Positions 35,556-50,500 of a DNA stretch of 64,000 nucleotides are shown here, piece by piece (within the stretch, counting starts at the first letter, position 1; each line of letters opens with the position of its first letter). A program made the position numbers and the translations under genes. The notes below the pieces were generated by a model. That model searched no databases, was not told the DNA's origin, and worked only from the letters and a program-made list of their open reading frames with translations. The stretch comes from Antedon mediterranea (taxonomy: Eukaryota > Echinodermata > Crinoidea > Comatulida > Antedonidae): the NCBI RefSeq assembly GCF_964355755.1, contig NC_092678.1, forward strand, positions 19,504,922-19,568,921, written 5' to 3'.

Positions 35556-38500
35556 GTAAGATGCTGTGAATGTTACGCAATACTAATACGAAATTACTAA
35601 ACTAAGAAAATAATTGCATATGCGGTAGATCCCCTCCTTAGGACCATATATTAAGGGGACATTTCTATTAGGGGACACTTTTCTGTGAAATGAACGAAGG
35701 TAAATGTAGTTTTTCTTAACGCTACAATCATTATTCAGGGGACTTTTCTCTTAAGGAGATATTTATTCCCCAAATGTATACTTGGTGTCCCCCGGGGTCC
35801 AATTAATATGAGTTCAATGTATGTAAGTATACAGTACTGTTGAAAATATGGTTTAGTTACGTAAGGCTATGCATTTGAATAATATTCAGGCGAGCCATAG
35901 TGATTTAAACGATAAGGTATATTATTATTAGTATACCGTTTATATATCTGCTTTATGATATTATTGGCAAACGGATCCGTCCCCGCTTGGTTGACAATAC
36001 GTCACGGGTGACGAGTTATTACCTGGCTCAAAAAGATTAAAGAGAGCAAGTAAGCAATTAAAGAGAAATAAATAGTAAACAGAATTTACTGTCACGCAAC
36101 CAGCATTCATTGGTATTCGAGGTTTCTTTTTAACGTCGGATTAGTATGCATTTCAGCGATTAAATGCTTCGCTTACCCCACCATTATGCACGTAAAATAT
36201 ACTTAATAATTATGTCTATACTTAACATTGTGTAATTATTTGCCTTTATAATTCATGTGTCGTCTACCTATAATAGCCGATGCTTGGTATTGTATCAAGG
36301 CCTATTCTATTATCTCCGTATGGGAAATAATGTATTATGTCTAACCTACCTCTAACACAGGCGCCACATGTGATATATATATATATATATGTGACACACA
36401 GAAACGTACTTTTAAGAAGTTTTGTCGAATAAATATTATTATTATAAAGGCTACTAGACTGAGTACCAGAAGAAAACATATCCATAACTTTTCAATGAAA
36501 TCAAAAAGGTCTTCAATTAGAGGAGAAATGTATTACAACAATTACGGTATAGGCCTATGCGAACAAACAAACAAAAACATAAAGGACTTTTTTATAAGTA
36601 AATTTTAACCTGCTGAAGGCAGGACGAACTAGACGAACAACCGAACTCATGCATAAGGAAATAGTATTATTACTATTTTCAAGAGATGCCCAGAAGGCCT
36701 ACAAACGTTTAAAATTTCCCCACCCCCATGGTCACACACTTAACTGTGCATTAGTAACCCGGTCATGATTTCAAATGAATGTATCTCCTCTGGGCCTAGT
36801 TATGTTTTCATACTAGTTACAAAATATCACCAACATGTGAGGCACTACTCAACATTTGATATTTTATTTGTTTGTTACCTTTCTTGGCCTGTGGTTTACG
36901 GTCTATACCAACCAACCGAAGCTGGGGTGAGCTAAGTTTAGGCAAACGACCGAATTAAATCAATACCGTTTGGGAAATATACCTAGGCCTACCTTTTACT
37001 ATTTTGGTTTAGTGAGTGAGTTACGAACAACGTCAACATAAAATGCATTCAAAAGAAAATGTTGAATATGTGCATTTTACTTTAGGATCTGGATTTACGT
37101 CCTTTTCACGACTTAAAATGTATTATACTTGTTACAATTTCCATTTATGGTTCGATCAGTTCTGTCATTTGTATAAGTGGTTGTCATTTCGTTAGAATCA
37201 CTATTTAGCTATAGTGAATAATTTGTAACGCGATGTACCAACTCACCTATAACATGATTAGATTTGTTCTTTACTTGTGACGTGTAACGGTATTATATAT
37301 CTGTTCAATATTATCATAATGATTATTGTAATATAATATACACGCTCGATTTAACTGAGTTTTGGTAGGCCCCTCGAACAACTCTGATTTTTAATACCGA
37401 AAAAAAGCCATTGTATATATAGGTACGTATTATACCTTTTTGGAACACCGCTATTTAGAGCTCACTCTCATTGAGGAGAAACGTTCCAGGATTTGAATCA
37501 GAGATGGTATATGTATATGTTTTAATACTACGACCAAGATCTCAGTTTAGAGAAATTCCATATGAAGTATTGAAGATGAACCAATGGTTTCGAATGTTGT
37601 GTGTATGTGTATGTGTGCTTTTGTTGTTGTGAATTTGTAATACCAAAGTGTAACTTTCTATGATATCACGTTTAACTGTGCTTAGTCAATCTTTCAATTC
37701 AATTATATCTCAAGCTCTGTGTACACTATCAAACTAGTTTTACAAAAGAGTGTGATGTGCCCAAATATGGTAGTGATATAACAGCATCATGTCCATATAT
37801 GGGCACATCACATTTGTTGTCACATAAAATTTGATAGTATAGACAATTTAGGCCTATTCAACGTATTCAACGTTCATTAACTTACAATGTTGATTTCTGT
37901 TAAATAATTAGACTTAACTATTATATATTCAGCAGTATTATCTCTAGGGCCGTACGCAATCGCTAAGAGCTATTTTCCCGTGCTTTGCTCATATAATTGC
38001 TAACTTCTCTTCGATCGTTTCGAATGATTCTCGGTTGCTATTTGAAAAAAAAAAGAAGAAAATATGATCGTTTCGTATCACGTGGTGTGCTGTTATAATC
38101 ATACGATCTCATAAAAAAATTCAGTTCTAAATTTCTAGAGTGCTTTTTTGATAGACTAATTATAATAATAGTATATTATTTTACTTCATAAATGATTGTG
38201 TGCGGTGTGTTTATATATAGATGTAGTAAATATTTTACTTATAAATGTAATTTAATACAAATAACACTTTGGAATTTAAGATGTAATATTACCATTGACA
38301 TATATAATGTTAAAAAAAAAAAGATTGGACGCAGAAAATAAAGTGGAAACACACTCACATTTAAGGTAACCTCTAGTAATGTACCGGTATATATATATAA
38401 ACACATTAGGCAAAGAACATTAATTCTAAACCGCCCGGTGATATACTGAAATTCAATTAATTAATTTGAAAGGATAGAGATGAGGAAATCTGTTAGAGTG

Positions 38501-41500
38501 AGACCAAGACTCGAACTCCGACCGTCTGCTTGATATGCAGTTGCCCTAACCATTACCCACTGGGGCTTTCATGGTTTTGTTCAAACTAGATTGGATAGCG
38601 ACTCTTTAACATTCTCGGCGTGGTACGGCGGAACAGCACTTATATATCGTGATTACGTCGCGATAACTTCTTTCACCTATGTTACCAGATTTTCTAGTCT
38701 TAGGCCTATGTAACTTTATTATTAATAATTCGTTAAAAAAAAATATTTATTTTTTTGCATAATGAACAGTTAACTAATAACATTTCTCCCGATTTTGGTT
38801 ACATAATGGCGCGTGCGGTTACAAAATGGTGCGTAGGGTTACATAATGGCGCGTGCGGTTACATAATGGCGAGTGCAAAACTAGGTTATCTGAACTATAT
38901 TTCACCTGTGGCGTAGAGCGCCCCTTATAGTCTCAACTCACTTGTACTTTACGGTTATCGGCATTTAACAATCGGCGTATTAATACAGGCAATGTTATTG
39001 GCCTCATTGCCAATCGTTTTCATTTCGCAACACAATCGTCATTTCATTTGTTAACGTTTAATCTAGGGAATTTTCTATGTATTCACAATTCCAATTATCG
39101 GATGGTCTATTAACCGAGCGTACACGTCTTTATATCCAAGCTAAACCAACTTGATTTGATCGCTTCGAATCAAGAAGATTGAAAAAATAGATTATATCTA
39201 TCAATGTTTATTGAATATTTGAATAATTGCTGATATTTAGACTCGTAATGACAATCTTCAACAAGAAACAAAAACAAACTTGTACATTACGACCTTTCGA
39301 GATAAAAGCATTTATTTAATTGGATCACGTGACGTACGTGTCTACCGTTTTCAAGGCAATGCATCTTTTCTATGCAATGTGTTATGTAAACGCTTAGAAA
39401 AAAAGTGAGAAAATGGTAGTGTCCAGAACCGGTTGTCAGTTTTATAATTGCACCTTTGATTTTTTTAATTATCATATATCTCCCATATAAATATACCGAA
39501 AGTGTAGTCACATACGACTAAAATAAATTAACTAATAAAAAGGATGTACATTTGTTAGCACAAAAAACACACAATTCAGACAGTGTTATGATTCAGATAT
39601 GATCTGTTCATCAAAATATCAACATATTATATTGTATGTATTTTGTGGGAAAATTTCATTTTCCCCAAAGATAGAAATATCAAACAGATATTATGGCATT
39701 ACATAATACATCTTCAAGGGAGTCATTTAACAAAATAGCTTATACTATCTATGATAATAACTCCACTTCAGTGCCTATCCATTTCTCAAGTGTAATAAAC
39801 CATATGTAACAACTTACGAAAACTACTGTATAACATAAATATTGTAGTTGTTAAGCCCATCCAGATAAAGACCATTTTGAAACTTTATTTTAATACTATT
39901 TATGCCTCTCGTTATATTTCTCTATTCAAGTTTTTTTGGTGAAAATATAAATTGCTTATTATGCATACTATACATTGAAAAGTGCAAGTGAGTGTTGCGA
40001 GCAGATCTATAGCCTGTGTCAGGCATAACGTAGTTTTGATGACGCACAGGGCCTCCTAAAGACACCAGCCGAATGTCTATATTAGAACACATCTCCTTGG
40101 ATAATAACAAAATGCCTCCCATATACCAGGGAGATAACAACTCCCTCCACATACTACAGTCGTCGCCTGCAATAATTGATTTCACCCGCAGAGAATGAAA
40201 GCCGTACACTAGGCCTACGTCGTCTTAGGCCAATGATTTGTAGACAAACTATGAACTTTTGGATCTGACAAGCAATGAAGCGTGACGGGAGGTCAACATT
40301 CTGTCAAGAATATACGCAACAACAAAATACAGCATAAATGTGATAGTTATTATTGTTACTGTGATATATAGTTGTGCTCTTTAATATTAGCAGTTAAACT
40401 TGTTATATATGTAGGCCACATTTAAAAAATTCTAAAATAGCAAGCCAGTTAATGTAATAGATAATACGGCAAATAATGTGAAATTCGGCAACAGTAGTGA
40501 ACATATGTATATTTTGCATTATTTGAATACATCTAGCTTTACTTTTCATTTTGTCACGTAACTTGTACTCGAGGTAAGAATTTGATTTTATGATTTTATG
40601 TCGAATAAATTATCACACTCTGAAATTGAGTGTCATTGAACGACACGGAAGACTAGAAAATGTGCATTTATTTACATAATTATTGACACAGTAGTTTGAT
40701 GGTTAAAATAATCACAAATTCATTCAAATTTTACTTTGGTTTAATTACGTTGCTGCTTTTCTCTCAACACTGAGCAAATCTTAAACTTAAAAAACAAAAC
40801 TAGAAAACCTTATGAATAATATACTAGACGATTTTAAATGCTGTTTATCCACCACATGTGACAATAATTGGCCAGTGTCAAAGGCGAATTCCGTAATACT
40901 GCATCTCATGTGTCCAGTCCTAGTGGTGACTGTAGCATGAAAGGTTAGGCTAGGTTTAAGTTGAGTACTATATATGTTACACGTGTTGCATGTGAAACAC
41001 ATGTTATCCTGTATCACGCAATCTTCCTAGATGCAGTTCCGGTCTTGTCATCTCTTTTTGTAGATTCATGTTTAGAGTTATTGTACTGTTTGTTTGTTGT
41101 TTTTTGTTGAAATAGCTATATACCAACAAACCATACCTATTGATTTTCAATAAAAACGATATTATTGTTAAAAACAATAAACCGTATCAAAATCTCGAGT
41201 TTCTGTATCTTTATCATGTGCCTGAATATTAAATAGTGCGCCCTCTGTCATTGTTTATTAGGAAATAACAATACCATTTTGTCTAAGCAACATAATCTGT
41301 AATTTACTTTTTTTTTCACACTCTACCACAATGTAAATGGCACTAATATAAACTTCATCAACAAATCTTTCTACTCTGTTTGATCTGTGGTCACAATAGC
41401 TACTGTCTTCTATTGTTTTACATCAGACAAATAAAATCAATAGATTAACAACAGTTAACTTGTCGGCCATTATCCTTGATACAATGCTAAAAGACGGTCT

Positions 41501-44500
41501 TGTTTGTTGTCGTAGGCCTAGGCAAACAATACAGTTTTATTGTTATCAAGTAAATTGTAACATCACCGATTAAAGTTGTTTTCGCTGTGGTAATCTTATT
41601 CTAGTTCGTAGTCTACAACTTAGGCCTAGGCTGTGGTAGGCCTACAAGTGCTCATCAGTCACAATACCTGATCTAAATAAGGTAAACAGTTAATTTATAA
41701 TAACTCATAGATATACAAAGCATGTATTAGGCGTATTTGATGGGTCTGTTTTGAGGATTTTAGGCTTACATAATTAACACATTGTTCGCTTTTTAAAAAT
41801 CTGACGACTTCGTAAACCTCTTGGTTCTCCATGTCTCTATTAATGTTGCTCTTTTGGCGTTCCATAGAAACAAATATTAAACATAGAGTATGCGAAATTC
41901 GCATGAGAAAAACGTCTCAAAAAAAGAATTTATTGTTATTTTATTGATTCTTCTTCATTTAATTCTAAGGTGCGGTATTCAGGATAAAGTTGGGTAACAC
42001 ATTTAGAGTTAAAGTACAAGGCAGGTGCGAAAGAGAACTATTTGTAATCTTAGGTTTCGTGATTTTAGGTTTCGTGACACCCTTTGCAGAATATTGTATT
42101 GTACAATATTCTTCCATCGTTTTACTATAATATTGTGGCTTGCGTCTGTGCAACCCTAGGGACCCTGGGATTCAGTCCTGAATACAACTGTTATTACATT
42201 TTTTGACAGTGCAATTACCTTTATAAAAATGATCAATTTTGCATAGTTCGTTCGATTCGCTTCTCGTATTGTATTGTCCATTTGTTTAGTTTACGCGTGA
42301 TGACACGTTTAGTTTGACCATAATATTAAATCAATAAATTAGATTGGTCATTCAGTCAACCTTAAGTTGATTTGTAGTCTCAATTGAGTTTAGACAAATT
42401 CACAAGTTATAGCTAGGAATAGACGTTCCAGAAAGGGCGTAGACTGCGCCTTATCTAATCTATAGTGTGGTCAGGTTGACAGTCCTAGACTACTTACATT
42501 AGGCTAAAGGTTGGTTTTCTACTTCATTTTGTAGGCTTACTACTCTTATTAAACAGAACAGACAGTAATTAGTTTATTTGAGTACGTTTCCTTTAATTAA
42601 TCTCTTCTTTCTGCTGCTGTGTCGAATATTAGCAGAAGTACTGTAATACCATTACCACCATGAGGTTCTAGTCTTCTCCCTGTCGAATTCCTGATGTAAG
42701 GGTACCCTACTATAATTAGTAAATTTACACTCACGAATTGTATTGCAGTCTACGCGATGTATTTAAGTAGTATAATATCTAACCTGTTAGTTGTGAGGGT
42801 TTTGGCCTAGGCCTATCATGCATAATGAACTTGAGCTTATTGGCATCTCTAGAATCATATCCAACACAAAATATAATTAATTCTATAGATCTCTATTGCA
42901 CATGCGCAAACCCTAAACATTATTGACGTTGCATTCGAGGATGCCAACAATTCTTATCCTATCGGATGTATATCATAAGTCACAATGGTTCAATGGTAAG
43001 GCAAATACATCCCTTGTTCGGGTCTCATAATTGGTTGTTAACTAGCAAATACCTCTCTGGTTCTAGGTACCATTTAGTAGGCCTACCTCCATGCTTCGGA
43101 CAGGTGTTGGCATTGTTGGTAGGAAGCATGTCTTTATCTTTAGATTTGGCGTTAATAAATATGACACACATACACTTCTCATGGAATATGTTTTTACATT
43201 ATGTGTGCAGTATGTTGCTTGTTAAACCGATCAGTATAAAAACAATGAATATTCCAATTAAGCGGATCCAAACAGCCATGTGTTCACGTGACGGTGTCGT
43301 TGACCGACCGGTCATTCTTGATGAGACTGTCTACTTTGATATTTGAATAGTATGAATTAGGCATACTAGTATTATATACAGCTACAGGCCTATCATGGAC
43401 ATTTATGATTTATCAACTTACTGATACTTAGTTACTGGTTTTTGTTTCTAAATCTCTGTCTACTCTATCAACTGTATGAGACAAATGTGATGTGCCCATA
43501 TATGGACATGATTATGTCATACTGGAGGTCCAAACTTAAAAAGCCTTGGCTTAATGCGTCCTCCTCACACAATTATATTTATTAATTTATATTCTTTATT
43601 GTATTGTATATTGTAGGCCTACTGTGTGAAACAATAAACTTGAAACGTGATACCACTACCATATTTAGGCATATCATTACCATATTTTTGCATATCACAC
43701 TTTTTTTTGTCAAACTAGTTTGGTAGTGTAGACAGAGCTGAAGAACGTAACATCAGTTCGCCTACTTAGTTAGATACAGTATGAAAAATTGAATGTTTTG
43801 AAATTTAAAGTTCATAAATTTACGTATTATCAATAAAATTAAAGATCTCGTATAACGATGCAATTGTTGTTATTGAATACATATCTCTTTATTGTCAAAA
43901 TTAAAATGAAAACAAAAATATATTACTAAACTTATTTGACAAAAAGACCAAATAAATCGATTTGATTGGTTGTAATTTCTATTAAATGTTACCAATTCAC
44001 GTTAATGTACGCTTCCATACATTGCACATTACTGTTTATGTTTACGGGTATGTCAACGACCTGAGGAGGTCATAATTAATATGACGTATGTCGTATGAAT
44101 AATAAGTCGGAGAACTACGAACAACCACGTGATATTGTAAACCATCCATACATTGCACATTAATGTTTATGTTTACGGGTATGTCAACGACCTGGTGAGG
44201 TCATAATTAATATGACGTATGTCGTATGAATAATAAGTCGGAGAACTACGAACAACCACGTGATATTGTAAACCATAGTTAAGACTGTGATCAATGTAGT
44301 TCACAATAAAGAATGAAGAATATAGTTATTATATATTTGAAGCCAATCTTTTTGTCGGGTTTGAAACATACAGTAAAATGATCACCTTTAATTCGTCAAA
44401 GTGACGAAAATTCTATTATTACTATTATTTAGTCGAGGTGTGTCGTATGCACTATAAAGAACCCAGTTCATCTTTCGGTAGAGTAGGTGGTGAAGGCGAC

Positions 44501-47500
44501 AATTGTTCATTCAGCTTATGCCTAGTAACATCTTAACGTTTTACTGATAACGTGTTATTTACAAGAGGGTCTAATGTGTGCACCAGTGTAGGCCTACTGT
44601 TCTGTATTTTAGGAAAGATGTTCGTCACGTGTTGTTGTAGTGTGGGTTCCAGACGGAGTTTTGTCTAAATAATATCAGCAAAAAGATAAATATTTTTGCA
44701 CATATGGCGTTTCATACGTATACTATTTTAGACAAAAATCGAAATAAAAACAAAAAACAAAAACAAAGACAATGGATATGTGGCAAGTCTAATGTTGTTG
44801 CTGTATCATTGAAAGTATTTAAAATTTAGGTTAAAACAATGTGATGTTTTTGGGAATCTGCTGATGATACAATGCAAACGTTTACATTTTCTGTCCGTAT
44901 GATAGGCCTAATTGTCTTATGCTCACTGCTTTGGCGTGCAATTGGGACCCTTCAAGCTGTCAATGTACTTGCTAACTTGGCTTCTATACCAATTATAGCT
45001 AACTTTGGATGGTGGGTTGGTAACCACCTTACTGGGGTAAAGGAGGTAAATTACTAAACCTTAACGCGCCTTAGCCATTCTATGAACATTATGTCTATGT
45101 TCATATTCATACATTTTGAAACGTTGTATTCTAAACACATTGTAGTGAGATTGACTCTTTACTGACCATTCTGGTTTTTATTGGGCATTTACTGAAACAC
45201 AGTTGGTTGACCCATTGCGCTATTACCTTTTAATCAGTACTCTTGCAAAGTATAACAAAAAAAAAACGGACGCTAAAGTAGCCTTTTGTAGTCTCATAGG
45301 GCTCACATCATTCACATTACGTCATGATTCTGAAACGAAGCTGCTACCGTCTGTTTCGCCAGACACGGTTTAAAATAATGATTGCAGTGTCATCGAACTT
45401 ATTCCAAAACATAATTTAAGGATAGTCACATGTTTAATTGTAGGCTTACACGTAACAATGTCCAAGTTATGGATGACGTAATGACTAAAATGTTAACATA
45501 TGTTAGTACTCGACTGATTCATCGTTTCTCCATCAGAGACATGATTTATAACATCACAACTTCGAAACATTTGGTAATATTTTAATCAGGCATTGATTTG
45601 TTCTGTCCAGACAACTGGCAATGTTTAATTAGCACATGCGCAGTATAGGCCATTCCATCGTCATCACGCGATGGTGTCATTAATTAGTGACATATTGTGT
45701 TTCACTGTATATTTATCTCGTCTAAAGCTGTTCGTTATTACATTAAATATTTGTGTTTAATACCAAGTAGGCAGCTCTGCAGCTATCCAAGAAATATATC
45801 AGTGTTTCCACAGCTCAAGGGATGTTCGCTTTAGGTATGTTTCATTTAAGTATTGTTATTCAGTCCTAGAAATGTTATAGTTTATCGTGGTGCCACGTAT
45901 TGGCAATATCGGATCAATCATTAATCGGAACCAATCTGATCGATAAGTCAGTAGAAATCTATGGCAAATATTTGAGAGAAGAGTTTAAAGTAAATTTAGA
46001 TTTTCCACTGAACTTTATACATCCGAAAAGGTAAAAATGTTTTTGATTTCAGAATAACACAATTTTGTCGCACCTTTATACCTGATGTATATTTAAAAAT
46101 GTAATAATTCAGAGATTTGATATGATAAAGCGGTAAAATATGACGAAAATTTTTATCAAGTTTTATCAAGGACTCAAGATAAAGTATAGACAATCTGCTA
46201 TAATTAATGAAAAAACAACTTTAATTGTTTATGTTTCATGATATTTGTTTTTTGGTGAATCGTAGGCTTTTTCCTTTGTCAAAAATGTATTTTTTTATTT
46301 TTTTAGAAAGAAATGATGTATACAGTAAGTCATTACGTGGAGAATAGTTCGATTAGTAATTTTTTTTTAAATAATCTTTAATAAATTTTAAGTGTGTTTC
46401 ATGATATTACTTCTGTTTGCAGAACACATGTGTATTTTTTTTGGTATTGTTTTTATTTTCATTTTGTGACTTTATTTATATATGTTTTGAGAAAGAAATC
46501 ATAATAATATACCAATGAAGTCGTCACGGATAGCAGTTTGATTAGTAATCAAAACACATAGTCGTCTTATTAAGACACTCGGAATTCAGATTTAACGACA
46601 TGATTTACTAAGTTAATTAACTCTCTAATCGATCAATCTCAATTAGAACTTGTACGTGACCTTTTTATTCGAATTACATTGCATTATACGTTTATATCAG
46701 CACTCGTTTCCAGGTGACTTGCAATAGTCAGTTAGACTCTATCTACTGATACATTTATATCAGCACTCGTTTCCAAATGACTTGCAATAGTCAGTTAGAC
46801 TCTATCTACCGACACGTTTATATCAGCACTCGTTTCCAGATGACTTGCAATAGTCAGTTAGACTTTATCTACTGACACGTTTACATCAGCGCTCGTTTTA
46901 CAGATGACTTGCAATAGTCAGTTAGACTCTATCTACTGACACGTTTATTTCAGCGCTCGTTTCCAATGACTTTCAATGGTCCGTTAGACTCTATCTACTG
47001 ACAAGTTTATATCAGCACTCGTTTCCAGATGACTTGCAATGGTCAGTTAGACTCTATCTACTGCCAGTTTTAGAATCAGGTGGCATAGCCAATACATGAA
47101 TGGTTGTTGGTTGTAATAAGAGACAATAAACTGCGGAGAAATCTGTTCTTGTCTTCTTGACTATAAACTTACAATACCTTACATTGCATTATACGTTTAT
47201 CAGCACTCGTTTCCAGATGACTTGCAATAGTCAGTTAGACTCTATCTACTGACAGTTGTAGAATCGGGTGGCATAGCCAATTAATATTGTACAAGAATGG
47301 TTGTTGGTTTAGAGTTAGGCTTGTACTGGATACTCGTACGGTACTATGTTTATAGACAATAACGGCGGGAATATGTTCTTGTATTGAATATAACCTAACA
47401 GTACCTTATATTGCATTATACGTTTATCAGCACTCGTTTCCAAATGACTTACAATGGTCAGTTAGACTCTATCTACTGACACGTTTATATCAGCACTCGT

Positions 47501-50500
47501 TTTCAGATGACTTGCAATAGTCAGTTAGACTCTATCTACTGACACGTTTATATCAGCACTCGTTTCCAGATGACTTGCAATAGTCAGTTAGACTCTATCT
47601 ACTCAAGTTGTAAAATCGCATTATAGCCAATGAACGGTTGTTGGTTTAGAGACAAGAAGAGGATAAACTGCAAGAATCTGTTTTTGTCTTGACTAAACCT
47701 AAAATACCGTGCGAGAATCTGCCGCGAGTGAATGTTCATGTTTGGTTTTAGAGACAAAAAGAGACAATAAACGGCGGGACTTTGTTTTTGTCTTGACTAT
47801 ATAACCTATAAGTACCGTTTGAAAATTTGCCGAGGGTAACAATGTTTTTCTTTTAATATTTTAAAGAATAACTTATGGTTATATGAGCATTTTTCGACAA
47901 GCTTCAATTCCGTTGATTGTTTATCGACACCCTTTATAAATTGATACAATGATGATTTGAAACATACTATACACAGGACAGTAAGTCTATTATAGTTATT
48001 TTGGTTAAGTTATCTGAATTGTATTATTGTTCTTTGTCGATTAGTATTAATGGGTACCAGCCACCGATCACTCACCGTAATTGAAGAGTTTAGCAGAAAT
48101 TAGACTAAACTTTAATTGCAAATTATTTAAATTTAGCGATAGGACAATTTACACAGACTGGCGGTAACGGTAAAGCGTGGTTCCCATTAGAACGCAACAT
48201 TGCGTCGCTAGTGGGAACCAAGCTTAACCGTTACCAGTAAAGCTTGGTTCTCAGTAGCGAAGCAACGTAACGCACTCTACGCAACGTAAGAAAATGTTTG
48301 CAGCACTATTGCGTCGTCGGTTCCCACTTGTGATTACGCAATACAGTACTATGCGTCGATACGTTGCTGCGTCGCGTTCTAGTGGGAACCACGCTTAAGC
48401 GAAATAACAAACATTATATGCCTATAATCTGTTATTTTTTACCATTACACACAAAACGCCGAGCGGACGGGGCGGTTGAGTGGAAACTCGCTCAGGATAG
48501 ATTCAAACTGTACGCGGGGACAAACACGCGGTTTCCGCTCGTCTGGGCTTTGGCGTTATAGATCTGAATTCAGAAAATCGCATTACTGTATATTAAAAGT
48601 AATGAACCTTTGGTGTAATATTTACAAGCTTATTGTATATAAAGGAGTTAAACAAAATAATTTACTACTTATCCGTGGTATCAAAGGTGGTAAAACAAAC
48701 ACTATTAATATTGTGAAGAATAGTAGTAATGGGATGAGTTATGATTTGTTGAGCGGGCCATTAAACTGAATGAATTAAAAGTAACATTTTCTGATAATAG
48801 TATCGGTACGCGATAATATCCCGGAGGTTTCATTAAGTGTTTTGTTGTGAACAACCCAGATTTCAGAGAAGCCTAATTAATCTAATTTTTGATATTAAGA
48901 AAACGAAGCCCAACTATCTATTATTTATTAAATAATTGTCACAAAAATCGAAAAGCCGACGTTTAGACTAACATAAAAAAAAAGCAATAAATTCCGACAT
49001 TGGGCAAGTCTAGTTCAATACTGAACTACAGATAAAAATACCATTATCACACATCTCATAAGGGGATCACATGCCTCATATGACCTCATATGACCTCACT
49101 TTGTAAATAAATAAAAGAATATTGTATTAAACAACACAGTAATGCCATTGTATTCGACCATAAAATAGGAAAATGTTAAAATGTTTTTAATTTTAATAAT
49201 TTAACATAATAACAGTTTAGGGAATTATGACATCGCTTTGTGAAATGTGTTCAAAACATGATAATAAAAATGTTATCCTTCTCGACAGAGTATAATATAC
49301 TATAGAGAGAATGGTTAAGCAACTATTTGGAGAAAGGATACCTCCGAAATAATTTTCAAGCAAAGTACTGACTATAATTTAATATTAATTAATGTAAAAC
49401 AGATACACTGTTATCTGATTGTTTTATCCTGTATAAATATATTATTATTTATTATTATTATTATTATTATTATGAGGGTCCCTGGAAATCAGTTCCTCTG
49501 TTAGGGAACTGGAAAAGCCCCTCTCTATGTAAATATTGTTGAAATAAAAGCAATTATTATAATTCTTCTGTCGATGTGAAATGTATTTATTTAGAACATA
49601 TTGTGCAAATATGTAGCCTATTGTGCTACATTGCCGTATTGTGCAACTATAATCAGGGTAGGCCTACATTGCGATATTTTCATGTAATGCTACAATAATG
49701 GGTTAAGAATGTTGTTGCGAAGGCATCGACAGTGTAGTGCCAGCCTCATGTTCCAGCCTCATGTTTTGTTCTAATTATTATAAATCAAAAATAGGATCCA
49801 TACTGGTGTAGTTAAGCATATGTACGGTACTTAACACTGTTGATTGCTAGGAGCAACTGCTTTTCGTAGGCCTATTACGTTGTAACATTTAATGGGCTTT
49901 TTTACGAAGTAAAAACAGCCTATAGTTCCCCCGAGAAGAATTGACAATACAAACCAATTACCCTTTCTCTTTATTTTAGCACTGTGTAATATTGAATTTC
50001 AGAGCATTCGTATACATTAATTTACAAAAAAACAACATAATGCTATTGTTGATAGTTCTCGACAATTATTGTTGTCTTATGCTTGATTCGGAAGCGAATT
50101 GACCAATCACAAGTAACGGTTCGAATAATCCATCGCTTGGATTGGTCAATTTGCTTGCGTTGCGGCTTACGTCATTGCGTTGCGTTCTAGTGGGAACCAA
50201 GCTTTAGGATTAATTACCAGTTTTGTAAAATATGATAATTGGTAAAATACGAGCTTAAACAAATCTGGTGGTTCTACCCCAAACATCATAAATCCAATTT
50301 TAAACGCATCGGATAACTTGTGCATTCGTTGTAGTGAGGGCGTGTGGCACAGTGTGTTGGACGTTGGACTACTGATCGTCAGATCGAGGTTCGAATCTAA
50401 CTGTAGCCGCATTGCTTGTATCCGTAGGCAAGATACTTTACTTACGTTTGCCTCTCTCCACCCAGGAGTATAAATGGGTACCCAGTTAGATCAAGACACA

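Noticed and set aside
39922-40209. 95-codon minus-strand frame in locally more GC-rich DNA
   Set aside because: No recognisable motif and no clear splice sites; kept only as a note in the intron entry.
42966-43346. 126-codon plus-strand frame
   Set aside because: No domain, no splice signals, an AGGCCTA motif embedded and composition like the flanking intron.
46690-47605. Regularly spaced direct repeats resembling a CRISPR array
   Set aside because: Eukaryotic context, units directly abut with no unique spacers, no cas genes.
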